From Massilia sp. ST3 (lineage in GTDB: Bacteria; Pseudomonadota; Gammaproteobacteria; Burkholderiales; Burkholderiaceae_D), in assembly GCF_018119405.1 (NCBI RefSeq), contig NZ_JAGPWC010000021.1, forward strand, positions 1 to 64,000: 64,000 nt of DNA, written 5' to 3'. Shown here piece by piece: positions 34,900 to 44,219 of the stretch. Positions within the stretch are counted from its first letter, which is position 1. The number at the start of each line of letters is the position of its first letter. The notes beneath the pieces are model-generated. The model had not been told where the DNA came from. It saw only the letters and a list, made by a program, of their open reading frames with translations, and did not search any database. The position numbers and the translations under genes were made by a program.

Positions 34900-36165
34900 A
34901 TGAGCATCATCCAGACACTGCCCTACGAATGGCTGGTCGGCCTGCGCTACACCCGCGCCGGCAAGCGCAGCGGCCGCGACAGCTTCATCTCCTTCATCTC
35001 GCTGATCTCCGTGACCGGCATCGCGCTCGGCGTGGCGGCCCTGATCATCGTGCTGTCGGTGATGAACGGCTTCCAGAAGGACGTCACCGACCGCATGCTG
35101 TCGGTGCTGGCCCACGTCGAGGTGTTCGGCCAGGACGGCGGCATGCCCAACTGGCGCGAAGCCGCCCTGCAGGCCGGCAAGCACCCGGCGGTGCGCGGCG
35201 CCGCGCCCTTCGTCGAGACCCAGGCCATGCTGCTGCGCGACGGCGCCATGCGCCCCTCGGCCATCCGCGGGGTGCTGCCGGGCGAAGAGGAAAAGGTGTC
35301 GGACGTGGCCCGCCAGATCGTGCAGGGCCGCTTCGAAGACCTCCAGCCGGGCCGGTTCAACATCGTGCTGGGCGACCTGCTGGCCCGCTCGCTGAACGTG
35401 GGCGTGGGCGACAAGCTGACCATGCTGCTGGCCCAGGCCCAGACCACCCCGGCCGGCATGTTGCCGCGCACCCGTTCGTTCACCGTCGTCGGCATTTTCA
35501 AGTCGGGCCACCCGGATTTCGACGCCTCGTTCTCCTTCGTGCACATCGAGGACGCCCAGCGCATGGAGCGCCTCGGCGCGCCCGCCGGCCTGCGCCTTCG
35601 CATAGCCCAGGTGCGCGATGCGCCCCAGGTGGCCGAGGAGCTCAAGGCGTATTTGCCGGCCGGCGTCGTGATGCGCGACTGGTCCAAGCTCAATGCCAAC
35701 TGGTTTGCGGCGGTCCAGACCGAAAAGAAGATGATGTTCATCGTGCTGACCCTGATCATCGCGGTGGCCGCCTTCAACCTGGTCTCGAGCCTGGTAATGA
35801 CGGTAACCGACAAGCAGGCCGACATCGCGATCCTGCGCACCTTGGGCGCCTCGCCGGCCTCGATCCAGAAGATCTTCATGATCCAGGGCGCCGTGATCGG
35901 CCTGCTCGGCACCGCCGCCGGCGTGCTGCTGGGCGTGCTGGTGGCCCTGAACATCGACGTCATCGTCCCCTTTATTGAAAACCTGCTGGGAGTGCAGTTC
36001 TTGCCGAAAGATATCTACCTGATCAGTACCGTGCCGTCCGATATGCGCTGGCCGGACGTGGCCCGCATCGGCGTGGTCTCGGTGCTGCTGGCCTTCGCCG
36101 CCACCCTCTACCCGAGCCGCTCCGCCGCGCGCGTGAAACCTGCGGAGGCGCTACGCTATGAATAA
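34900..36165 (+). CDS. lolE: Lipoprotein-releasing system permease (LolC/E type), second copy
   Basis: This 421-residue protein is colinear with the preceding permease. It shares [18 protein letters not shown], the first helix, [16 protein letters not shown] and the identical [10 protein letters not shown] end; the periplasmic domain is the most divergent part. LolC and LolE normally pair as a heterodimer with LolD, and the two copies here probably play these roles. It overlaps lolD by 8 bases. Confidence 0.88.
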   Translation: MSIIQTLPYEWLVGLRYTRAGKRSGRDSFISFISLISVTGIALGVAALIIVLSVMNGFQKDVTDRMLSVLAHVEVFGQDGGMPNWREAALQAGKHPAVRGAAPFVETQAMLLRDGAMRPSAIRGVLPGEEEKVSDVARQIVQGRFEDLQPGRFNIVLGDLLARSLNVGVGDKLTMLLAQAQTTPAGMLPRTRSFTVVGIFKSGHPDFDASFSFVHIEDAQRMERLGAPAGLRLRIAQVRDAPQVAEELKAYLPAGVVMRDWSKLNANWFAAVQTEKKMMFIVLTLIIAVAAFNLVSSLVMTVTDKQADIAILRTLGASPASIQKIFMIQGAVIGLLGTAAGVLLGVLVALNIDVIVPFIENLLGVQFLPKDIYLISTVPSDMRWPDVARIGVVSVLLAFAATLYPSRSAARVKPAEALRYE

Positions 36166-36853
36166 TCACGGAGCACCGGTCCTGGCTTGCCGGGCCTTGG
36201 GCAAGACCTTCAAGCAGGGCGACTACACCGTGCAGGTGCTCGACGCCATCGACTTCGCCGTCCATCGCGGCGAGCGCGTGGCCATCGTTGGCGCCTCGGG
36301 CTCGGGCAAGTCGACCCTGCTGCACCTGCTGGGCGGGCTCGATACGCCCAGCACCGGCGCCGTGACCCTGCTGGGCGAGGACTTCGCCACGCTGTCGGAA
36401 GCGCGCCGCGGCGAACTGCGCAACACCTCGCTCGGCTTCGTCTACCAGTTCCACCACCTGCTGCCGGAATTCTCGGCGCTCGACAACGTCATGATGCCGC
36501 TCCTGATCCGGCGCGAGAAGCGCGACGGCGCCATGGCCAAGGCCCAGGCGATCCTCGAACGCGTGGGCCTGGGCAAGCGCGTGATCCACCGTCCGGGCGA
36601 GCTGTCCGGCGGCGAACGCCAGCGGGTGGCCCTGGCGCGCGCCCTCGTCACCCAGCCGGCCTGCGTGCTGGCCGACGAACCGACCGGCAACCTGGACCAC
36701 AGCACGGCCCAGAACATCTTCGACCTGATGCTGGAACTCTCGCGCACCCTTGGCACCGCCTTCGTGATCGTCACCCACGACATGGAACTGGCGCGCCGCT
36801 GCGACCGCATGCTGCGCCTGACCGAGCACGGCCTGCAGCCGCTGGAAGCTTGA
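36158..36853 (+). CDS. lolD: Lipoprotein-releasing ABC transporter ATPase LolD
   Basis: This 231-residue ATPase has Walker [10 protein letters not shown] (about 45-53), the Q-loop in [12 protein letters not shown], signature LSGGERQR, Walker [13 protein letters not shown] and the H-loop VIVTHD. The FHHLLPEF segment and length fit LolD rather than a general importer. It is translated from a start inside the end of the permease gene. Confidence 0.95.
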   Translation: MNNHGAPVLACRALGKTFKQGDYTVQVLDAIDFAVHRGERVAIVGASGSGKSTLLHLLGGLDTPSTGAVTLLGEDFATLSEARRGELRNTSLGFVYQFHHLLPEFSALDNVMMPLLIRREKRDGAMAKAQAILERVGLGKRVIHRPGELSGGERQRVALARALVTQPACVLADEPTGNLDHSTAQNIFDLMLELSRTLGTAFVIVTHDMELARRCDRMLRLTEHGLQPLEA

Positions 36854-36854
36854 T

Positions 36855-37670
36855 ATGTGGATCGACACCCACTGCCACCTGGATGCACATGAATTCGGCG
36901 GCGCCGCCGTGGACATCGCGCGCCAGGCGGGGGAGGCAGGGGTGTCGATGATCGTGCTGGTGGCCGTCGACCGCGGCAATTTCGCCACTGTCGCCGGGCT
37001 CGCGGCAAGTATCCCGAATGCCTGCTATGCGCTGGGCATCCATCCGATCTTCGTGCCCCAGGCGGCGGACGAGGACCTGGCCGCGCTGCGCGCGGCGGTG
37101 GAAGCGTCGCTGGGGGATCCGCGCTTCGTGGGGGTGGGCGAGATCGGCCTGGATTTCTTCATTCCGATGCTGTGCGAACCGGACATGCGCGCCAAGCAGG
37201 AGCGTTTCTTCCGCGAGCAGCTGCGCATCGCGCGCGACTTCGGCCTGCCGGCCCTGATGCACGTGCGCCGCTCGCAGGACCAGGTGCTCAAGCACCTGCG
37301 CCAGATTATCCCGCCGGGCGGCATCGCGCACGCCTTCAACGGCAGCTTCCAGCAGGCGCAGAACTTCATCGACCTGGGTTTCCACCTGGGCTTTGGCGGC
37401 GCCATGACCTTCACCCGCGCGCTCCAGATCCGGCGCCTCGCGGCCGAGCTGCCGCTCGACGCGATCGTGCTCGAAACCGACGCGCCCGACATCGCGCCGG
37501 CCTGGATCCACCCGGGCCGCAACAGCCCCGGAGAGCTGCCGCGCATCGGCGCTACCCTGGCCGCATTGCGCGGCCTGGAAGAGGAGGAAATCCGGCTGGC
37601 AACCCACCGCAACGCCCTGGCGGCGATCCCCCGCCTGGAGTCGCTGCAGTCGCTTATTGCTGCTCTCTGA
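36855..37670 (+). CDS. TatD-family metal-dependent hydrolase (YjjV-like)
   Basis: This 271-residue TIM-barrel metallohydrolase has WIDTHCHLD (HxH), GEIGLDF (Glu ligand), MHVRRSQD, HAFNGS and ETDAPDIAP (catalytic Asp), all in family order. Characterised members are DNases or D-aminoacyl-tRNA-type hydrolases. It begins one base after the lolD stop and is the last gene of the lol operon. Confidence 0.9.
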   Translation: MWIDTHCHLDAHEFGGAAVDIARQAGEAGVSMIVLVAVDRGNFATVAGLAASIPNACYALGIHPIFVPQAADEDLAALRAAVEASLGDPRFVGVGEIGLDFFIPMLCEPDMRAKQERFFREQLRIARDFGLPALMHVRRSQDQVLKHLRQIIPPGGIAHAFNGSFQQAQNFIDLGFHLGFGGAMTFTRALQIRRLAAELPLDAIVLETDAPDIAPAWIHPGRNSPGELPRIGATLAALRGLEEEEIRLATHRNALAAIPRLESLQSLIAAL

Positions 37671-37803
37671 TACCATCCGCCGACCAGGTCAATACAGGGA
37701 AGTTCAGCCTGTTACGCATGATCGCGAGCAAGCTCCGCCAGGTGCCCCTCTGTCAAGATGATGTCTTCGCTGCGACAGCGGCCATCCCCGACAGGAGACA
37801 CAC

Positions 37804-40683
37804 TTGGACAGCGCGAGCGAATTCCTGCGCATGCTGCAGCACGAGAAGTCGCTGACGACTGCCCACCGGCCTATCCGCCTGCGGCTCGGACATGCCGACC
37901 ACCTTGCCGACGAAGTCCTGCTGCCGCAGCGCGTCAGCGGCAGCGAATCCGTGTGCGGCGGTCTGGAGTATGTGGTGACCTGCGTGGCGAGCACGCCGCG
38001 ACTGCCACTCAAGGAACTCATCGCGCTGCCCGCCGAGGTGCAGCTGGTCACGGACCGCGGCCAGCTGCGCGGCGTGTGCGGCATCGTGGCGGAAGCGCGC
38101 GCCGGCGACTACGACGGCGGCCTCGCGGTCTACCAGCTGGTCATCCGCGACGCGCTGGCCATCATGGAAAAGCGCATCAACAGCCGCGTGTTCCGCTACC
38201 AGAGCGAACTCGACATCGTCCAGCTGCTGTTCGAGGAATGGAGCCAGTCGAATGGGGTGATGGCCAGCGCCTTCGACTACGAGCTCGATCCGCTGTTCGA
38301 CCTGCGCCAGTTTCCGCCGCGCGAGCAGACCATGCAGCACAACGAATCCGACGCCGCCTTCGTGCGGCGCCTGCTGAAACGGCGCGGGGTCGCGTGGACC
38401 TTCCGGCCGGGCCGCTCGGGCAGGATGCGCCAGGGCCGGGATCAGGAAGATGGCCTGGACGCCGAGCGCGACGCCGTGCCGTCCCACACCCTGGTGCTGT
38501 TCGCCAATCCCAACTCGCTGCCGCGCAGCAGCGCGGGCAGCGTGCGCTACCACCGCAACGACGCCACCGAGGAGCGCGACAGCATCGATTCCTGGTGCGC
38601 CGCACGCCGCCTGCAGCCGGGCAGCACGACGCGCCACAGCTGGGACTACCGCAACCCGATCGGCACGCAATTGATGACCACCTCGGCGCGCAGCATGGCC
38701 GACCAGGGACGCAGCGGCAACGAGCTGGCGGCCAGCCTGGACGACTACGTGGTCGAGATCCCGCACGCCGGCAACGACGTCGAGGACCACTGGCGCCTGG
38801 GCCAGGTGCGCATGAACCGCCACGAATTCGAGACCAAGTGCTTCCACGGCGAGGGCTCGGTGCGCGACCTGCGCGCCGGCGAATACTTCACCTTGCTCGA
38901 TCACCCCGAGATCGACACCCACCCGGCCGCCGAACGCGACTTCGTCGTGACGTCGCTGCGCATCGAGGCCGAGAGCAACCTTCCGGCCGACGTGGCGGCG
39001 CGGGTGCGCCGCCTGATGGGCCCCTACCTCGACGATGGCGGCGCCACCTTCGCCGGCCAGCGCGGCAACACCCTGGCCAGCCTGATGGCGGGCGCGCGGG
39101 TGCGCGTCAGCTTCGATGCGGTGCGGCGCGGCATTCCGCTGGTGCCGGCCTTCGACCCGCGCGCCGACCTGCCGCATCCGCAACTGCAAAGCGCGATCGT
39201 GACCGGTCCGCCGGGCGAGGAAGTGCATTGCGACGCCCTGGGGCGGGTCAAGATCCGCTTCCCCGGCATGCGCCCGCAAGACCACCGCCATGCGCACGGC
39301 GCCGGCGCCTCGGACACCCCGGCCGATTCGGCCTGGGTACGGGTCGCTTCGAACTGGGCGGGCGGCGGCCCGGGCAGCAAGCAGCAGGCGGGTACGCTCG
39401 GCCTGCCACGGGTGGGCAGCGAGGTGCTGGTTGCCTTCCTCGGCGGCGACCCGGACCGCCCGGTCATCCTGTCCCAGCTGTTCAACGGACGGTCCCGGCC
39501 GCCGGCATTGAGCCGCCTGGGCGAACTGCCGGGCAACCGCTACCTGTCCGGCATGCGCAGCCACGAAGTGGGCGGGACGCGCGGCGGCCAGCTGCTGTTC
39601 GACGACACGCCGGGCGAGATCGCGGTGCAGCTGGCCAGCGAGCATGGCGCATCCGAACTCAATCTCGGCTGGCTGGGCGCGCCGCGCGCCAACGGCCGGG
39701 GCGCGCCGCGCGGCGAGGGCGCCGAGCTGCGCAGCGACAAGGCGGTGGCGGTGCGCGGCGGCGAAGGCGTCCTCATCAGCGCCGGCGGCAAGCACGACGA
39801 TGGCGGCGGCCAGCTCGAGCGCGGCGGCCTGGTCGGGATCGGCGAGGTGATGCAGGGTGTGCTGGAGGAGCTCGGCAAGCTGGCGGCGGAACACGGCGAA
39901 TACGAACAGGCCAAGCCGCGCCTGGCCGAGCTGGTCGACAAGCTGCGCCGCTGGCACGAGGGCTCCAACGTCGCGCCGGCGACCGCCAAGGGGGGGCAGC
40001 CGGTGGCCGCCGTGACCGCGCCGGCCGGCGTCATGCTGGCCAGCGAGGACAACATCGCCCTCGGGGCCCAGAACAAGATCGACCTGGTGTCGGCCGGCGA
40101 CACCGAAGTCGCGGCCGGGCGCAGCCTGTTCCTGCGCGCCGCGCGCGCGCTTAACCTTTTCGCCTACGAACTCGGCCTGCGGCTGATCGCGGGGCGGGGC
40201 AATATCGTGGTCCAGACCGACAAGGGCGACATCGAGATCAAGTCCTCAGGCCACCTGCGCCTGATCGCCGCCAAGGGCATCGAGCTCGAGGCGCCGGCGG
40301 TCAAGGTGGTGTCGCAGGGCGCCCAGACCGACTGGGACGGCGGCGCCATCACCCACCAGAGCAGCGGCAAGCACGTGGTCAAGTCCGGCGGCGTCGACTA
40401 CCTGACCGGAGGCGGCGGCGCCCCGGTCGGGCTGAAGCTGCCGGAGACGGCGCTCGAGACCGACGAGCGGGTGGTCGTGATCGACCGCCAGACCAGCATG
40501 CCCGCCAAGGGCCGGCGCTACATCGCCCGCCACGAGGACGGCACCACCATCGAAGGCGTCACCGACGACGAGGGGCGCACCAGCATCCTGCACACCTATG
40601 CCATGGGCGACATCGAACTACGCCTGCTGCCCGATGACGACCCGGATGCCGACCCCAACCCTCCAGCAGCGGACCGGGCATGA
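37804..40683 (+). CDS. vgrG: Type VI secretion VgrG spike with C-terminal extension
   Basis: This 959-residue spike protein has phage gp27-like and gp5-like domains (to about 650), a DUF2345 beta-helix region (about 650-880), and a C-terminal extension of about 75 residues. The extension reads like a transthyretin-type beta-sandwich (RHEDGTTIEGVTDDEGRT). In other bacteria such a domain on VgrG recruits a Tle lipase effector. Translation starts at TTG, supported by AGGAGA six bases upstream and no better alternative. The stop overlaps the effector start by ATGA. No T6SS sheath, baseplate or membrane-complex genes are in the window, so this is an orphan cassette. Confidence 0.92.
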   Translation: MDSASEFLRMLQHEKSLTTAHRPIRLRLGHADHLADEVLLPQRVSGSESVCGGLEYVVTCVASTPRLPLKELIALPAEVQLVTDRGQLRGVCGIVAEARAGDYDGGLAVYQLVIRDALAIMEKRINSRVFRYQSELDIVQLLFEEWSQSNGVMASAFDYELDPLFDLRQFPPREQTMQHNESDAAFVRRLLKRRGVAWTFRPGRSGRMRQGRDQEDGLDAERDAVPSHTLVLFANPNSLPRSSAGSVRYHRNDATEERDSIDSWCAARRLQPGSTTRHSWDYRNPIGTQLMTTSARSMADQGRSGNELAASLDDYVVEIPHAGNDVEDHWRLGQVRMNRHEFETKCFHGEGSVRDLRAGEYFTLLDHPEIDTHPAAERDFVVTSLRIEAESNLPADVAARVRRLMGPYLDDGGATFAGQRGNTLASLMAGARVRVSFDAVRRGIPLVPAFDPRADLPHPQLQSAIVTGPPGEEVHCDALGRVKIRFPGMRPQDHRHAHGAGASDTPADSAWVRVASNWAGGGPGSKQQAGTLGLPRVGSEVLVAFLGGDPDRPVILSQLFNGRSRPPALSRLGELPGNRYLSGMRSHEVGGTRGGQLLFDDTPGEIAVQLASEHGASELNLGWLGAPRANGRGAPRGEGAELRSDKAVAVRGGEGVLISAGGKHDDGGGQLERGGLVGIGEVMQGVLEELGKLAAEHGEYEQAKPRLAELVDKLRRWHEGSNVAPATAKGGQPVAAVTAPAGVMLASEDNIALGAQNKIDLVSAGDTEVAAGRSLFLRAARALNLFAYELGLRLIAGRGNIVVQTDKGDIEIKSSGHLRLIAAKGIELEAPAVKVVSQGAQTDWDGGAITHQSSGKHVVKSGGVDYLTGGGGAPVGLKLPETALETDERVVVIDRQTSMPAKGRRYIARHEDGTTIEGVTDDEGRTSILHTYAMGDIELRLLPDDDPDADPNPPAADRA

Positions 40684-42383
40684 ACGAACCGACCCGCCCC
40701 ATCCACCAGCCGAGAGTCGAAGCCGACGGCAGCCTGGTGGCGCATACCGTTGCCACGCCCACCGCCTTCAAGGTAAGGGCGCGCGTGACAGTGGGGTCGC
40801 GCAAGGTGATGCCCGTGATTTTCGTGCCGGGGATCATGGGGTCGAACCTGCGGGCGCGGAAGGATTTGAAACCTGAGCCTGGCGCCGTACTCAAGCCGGG
40901 GGAATCCGCATGGCGGCCGCCGAGCGGGCTGGTCGATTCCGCGAGCGAGGTTCGCAAATGGTCCAAGCGACCGCCAGCCCAGCGGCAGCGGATCCTCGAT
41001 CCCTCCATCCTCGAGGTCGACCCTGATGGTGAACTCGCTTATTCGGCCTCGATGCTGGACGAGTCCGAGATGCGCGAGCGTGGCTGGGGCGAGGTGCACG
41101 CCGCCTCCTACGGCGGCGTCCTGATCGATCTGCAACGGCGCCTGGACAAGACCTACCGGCGAGGACCGAGCGGTGAACGGGAGGTCCGTCCGTACTGGAA
41201 ACGCGTCATGCAAGTTGAACCGCAACGCTGGGGCGTCCGCAATATTCAAAGAGTGACGGAGGCGGAGCTGGAGAAGTATTCGGCCTATCAGTATCCCGTA
41301 TATGCCTTCGGCTATAACTGGCTCGAATCCTGCGAGGTGTCGGGCCGGCGTTTGCGTGACAGGATTGACCAGATCAAGAAGTTCTGGACAGAGCGGAAGC
41401 ACGAATGCCGCCACGTGATTATCGTGACCCATTCGATGGGTGGACTGGTAGCGCGCGCCTGCGCCCGACTGAGCCAGACAAAGCAAGGATCCGCTTCCGA
41501 TATTGCTGGCATTATCCACGGCGTCATGCCAGCGCTGGGGGCGCCGGTTGCGTATCGGCGGATAGCTTGCGGCACCGAGGGCGGTCACTTCACGAACACC
41601 TTGGGGGACAACATCAAGGCGGATGCTTTCGCAATCATCGCGGGGAAATCAGCGGCGGAAACAACGCCGGTCATGGCATTTTCACCCGGCATACTGCAGT
41701 TGTTGCCAAATCAGCTCTACCCTAGACCCTGGTTACAGATCAAGACCGTTCGTACCGTCAACCGGAAGGACGAAGTACGCGATTTGCTCGCGCTCCCGGA
41801 CGGCAACCCCTATGACTTCTATCGCGATATGAAGTCGTGGTACCGGATGATTGATCCGGCGTTGGCTGATCCTGCTCGGCGCTACCGGCAACAAAAAGGC
41901 GGTCTCGAAAAGAACATCACCGCTGCGATTGATGCCGCGGAGCGCTTTCACACGGAACTTCTGGTCGACGCCGCCACTGAGGAAAAGAGTCAGCCGTACT
42001 ACCATCCTCACACGTATGCATTCTATGGCGCCGACAGTACGCTACGTACCTATGGACACATCAGGTGGGTAGCGCGCGAACCCGTCAGCGTTAGCACTGC
42101 ACTCACACCGGCGAACATCCGATTGGCGCAGCATGTCAAGTCCGATCCAGACGGAACGCGCGAGGTTGAAATCGCGAATGGTCTCCGTCTCAGCTTTTCG
42201 GTCTGGCCACAGGATGCACATGGAGATGAAACGGTGCCTGTCCAGTCGGGGGCAGGACCGCAGCCGCATGTGCGTCAGATCTTCGCTCCAGGAGGTTTCC
42301 GGCATCAGGAAAGCTATCAGCACGACGACATGCTGCTGTTGACGCGGCATCTCATCGTGAAGATCGTGCAGGAAGTCAAATGA
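40680..42383 (+). CDS. tle4: T6SS phospholipase effector, Tle4-like
   Basis: This 567-residue alpha/beta hydrolase has an oxyanion-type motif FVPGIMGSNL (48-57) and the nucleophile elbow THSMGG (Ser252). A C-terminal GDETVPVQS and HQESYQHDD supply the likely Asp and His. This pattern fits LCAT/PGAP1-type lipases including the Tle4 effectors. It is delivered by VgrG and should attack phospholipids in the envelope of a rival cell. The flanking gene is a Tli4-type immunity gene, which fixes the subclass. Codon use in its middle and 3' half looks AT-richer than neighbours, consistent with acquisition. Confidence 0.85.
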   Translation: MNEPTRPIHQPRVEADGSLVAHTVATPTAFKVRARVTVGSRKVMPVIFVPGIMGSNLRARKDLKPEPGAVLKPGESAWRPPSGLVDSASEVRKWSKRPPAQRQRILDPSILEVDPDGELAYSASMLDESEMRERGWGEVHAASYGGVLIDLQRRLDKTYRRGPSGEREVRPYWKRVMQVEPQRWGVRNIQRVTEAELEKYSAYQYPVYAFGYNWLESCEVSGRRLRDRIDQIKKFWTERKHECRHVIIVTHSMGGLVARACARLSQTKQGSASDIAGIIHGVMPALGAPVAYRRIACGTEGGHFTNTLGDNIKADAFAIIAGKSAAETTPVMAFSPGILQLLPNQLYPRPWLQIKTVRTVNRKDEVRDLLALPDGNPYDFYRDMKSWYRMIDPALADPARRYRQQKGGLEKNITAAIDAAERFHTELLVDAATEEKSQPYYHPHTYAFYGADSTLRTYGHIRWVAREPVSVSTALTPANIRLAQHVKSDPDGTREVEIANGLRLSFSVWPQDAHGDETVPVQSGAGPQPHVRQIFAPGGFRHQESYQHDDMLLLTRHLIVKIVQEVK

Positions 42384-44104
42384 TGCGGCTGGGGAGCCGA
42401 CGGATGAAAGTCGTAGGGGCACTGGTGGCGTTGGGACTCACGCTGGTCTCGTTCCTGGCCAATTCAGTACAGACCGTGCAAGACCAGCGGAAGGCGGCGA
42501 ACATGATGAGTAAGATGAAGACAGTTTGCGTAGGACGCTTCCTAATCGATATCCCGGCGCACGCTCCATTCAATATCGGTCGCGGATTCGTGAGCGGCTA
42601 CGACATATCGACCTCCGTCCATGAAACCGACGAGGAATTTTCAGCGCGTCTCCGCCAGTTTGAGGCGGAAGTGTCCACCGCCCGTAACGAGAATGGCCGA
42701 CCCAGTCTCGAATCAAGCAAGGTGCTTTCGCTTGAAGCAGGGCGCGGTAAGGTCTTCGTATTTAACCGGCGCCGTGCAAGAACGGTGAAAGACGATCGCA
42801 TTGTGTCGATCGAGGATGTGAGCGTGCGTGGCATGCTCCGTTTCCCGGGTTTGAGCATCACAGCCAGCGCCGAGGGAATGGACTTCGCTAGCGGCGCCGA
42901 ACTGGCCCGGTTGCTCGGACGTATCCGGCCGCTGGCGACGGAGGAAATTCCTGCGGAATCCGGCTTTTGCCTCGATCACGCGATCGTCCGCGATCCCTAT
43001 CCGGACCCTGAAGGCGAGAGTGTCGTCATGTTCGCTGGCTTCCCGGACCATCCCGACGTCAATATCGTCCTCTCCACGATGGCCGGTACCGCGCCCGCGC
43101 CCGGCCTGTTGGCGCGCAATGCGGCTGCGGCGGAGCGGGAACCGCTTTTCATGCGCCTGGCCTTTACGAACCTTCGGGAGCGCCCGCGTACGATCAATGG
43201 CCTGCCGGGTGAAGAATTGCTGTTACGGATACGCGAGACTAACTTCACGACGGGGTATGACTTCCAATGGGAAATGGCGGGAAAGGAGGACGACTTCCTT
43301 GCGCCTTTGCTGACACTGGAACTGGGAGCGGGAACCAACCCGGTCAGCGGAGGCAAACCTGTCCAGTCGTCGCTGTCCGAGGAGGTCTTGCTGGAACTGT
43401 GGGAGCGTATGTCGAGCAGCATTCGGATACGCCCTAGCGCGTCCGCCAAGCTTGCCCAGTCGGCGCCTTCGCCGGTCGCGCTTGGCACAAGTACGCTCGC
43501 AGGCGAGATTTGTCCGGAGACAGGGTGGTGGCAGTGTGGCGACGGGGGCGATGGGGTCGGCGTACTTGGCGGTGAACGTCAGTTCCTTAAAAAGGGACAG
43601 CGCATGCCGCAGGCACTGCTGCTTCCGCCGGCGACCTTGTGGCAGCGGCTGCGCGGCATGCAGCCCAGCTACGAAACCCGCAATCCCACATTGTGGACAC
43701 TCGCAGACAAGCGAAGCAGCGCTCGCATCCCGCCTCCAGCCGGGCTTGCGAACGCATTGCCTGGCATGGATGGGGGCGTCGTGCCGGCCGCAGCGACACC
43801 TGGCGCCAGCATCGAGGCGCCCATCGGCAGCGTCGCGAAGACCGGCGCAGCGTGTCCGGCAAGCGGCTGGTGGCGCTGCCAAGACAGTCATGCACTCGAT
43901 GGGACCCGCTGGTTCGCCGCGGGCAGCGTGCTGCCGGCGGCGACATTCCGCGCCCAGGTGCATGGCCGCGGGGCGGGTCATCCTGAGCTGATCCATCGCC
44001 GTAGCGCCTGGCAACTGGTCCGTCTTGCGGAATCAGGTAGCGAAGCGCATGGCTCCAGCGCAGGATCCGGGTCGCCGGGCTTGCGTGCATCAGGATCATC
44101 CTAG
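42380..44104 (+). CDS. tli4: Tli4-type immunity protein with duplicated C-terminal GWWxC domain
   Basis: This 574-residue protein has an N-terminal membrane anchor (about 9-28). A Tli4-like region follows (VCVGRFLIDIP near 49-59, and SGFCLDHAIVRDP) to about residue 360; it should sit in the periplasm and block the sibling lipase. Two copies of a further module come next, at about 375-450 and 489-556. Each begins CPxxGWWxC, then GxRxFxxGxxxPxAxxxxP-like, and ends in a WxL segment. This tail is not needed in minimal Tli4 proteins and is of unknown role. The start overlaps the effector stop by ATGA. Confidence 0.8.
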   Translation: MMRLGSRRMKVVGALVALGLTLVSFLANSVQTVQDQRKAANMMSKMKTVCVGRFLIDIPAHAPFNIGRGFVSGYDISTSVHETDEEFSARLRQFEAEVSTARNENGRPSLESSKVLSLEAGRGKVFVFNRRRARTVKDDRIVSIEDVSVRGMLRFPGLSITASAEGMDFASGAELARLLGRIRPLATEEIPAESGFCLDHAIVRDPYPDPEGESVVMFAGFPDHPDVNIVLSTMAGTAPAPGLLARNAAAAEREPLFMRLAFTNLRERPRTINGLPGEELLLRIRETNFTTGYDFQWEMAGKEDDFLAPLLTLELGAGTNPVSGGKPVQSSLSEEVLLELWERMSSSIRIRPSASAKLAQSAPSPVALGTSTLAGEICPETGWWQCGDGGDGVGVLGGERQFLKKGQRMPQALLLPPATLWQRLRGMQPSYETRNPTLWTLADKRSSARIPPPAGLANALPGMDGGVVPAAATPGASIEAPIGSVAKTGAACPASGWWRCQDSHALDGTRWFAAGSVLPAATFRAQVHGRGAGHPELIHRRSAWQLVRLAESGSEAHGSSAGSGSPGLRASGSS

Positions 44105-44219
44105 GCAGGAATGTGGTTCCATGGGCAGCACCGGGAAAGCAGCAAGGAGTCGGCCCGATCGCTGCTGATGTACCCGGGCCGGGGTACCTGTAACGAGGAC
44201 GTTGTGCGAGTACCAGCTG

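Noticed and set aside
37671..37803. Possible mobile-element boundary between tatD and vgrG
   Set aside because: No direct repeats, inverted repeats or tRNA gene were found at either edge of the T6SS cassette.
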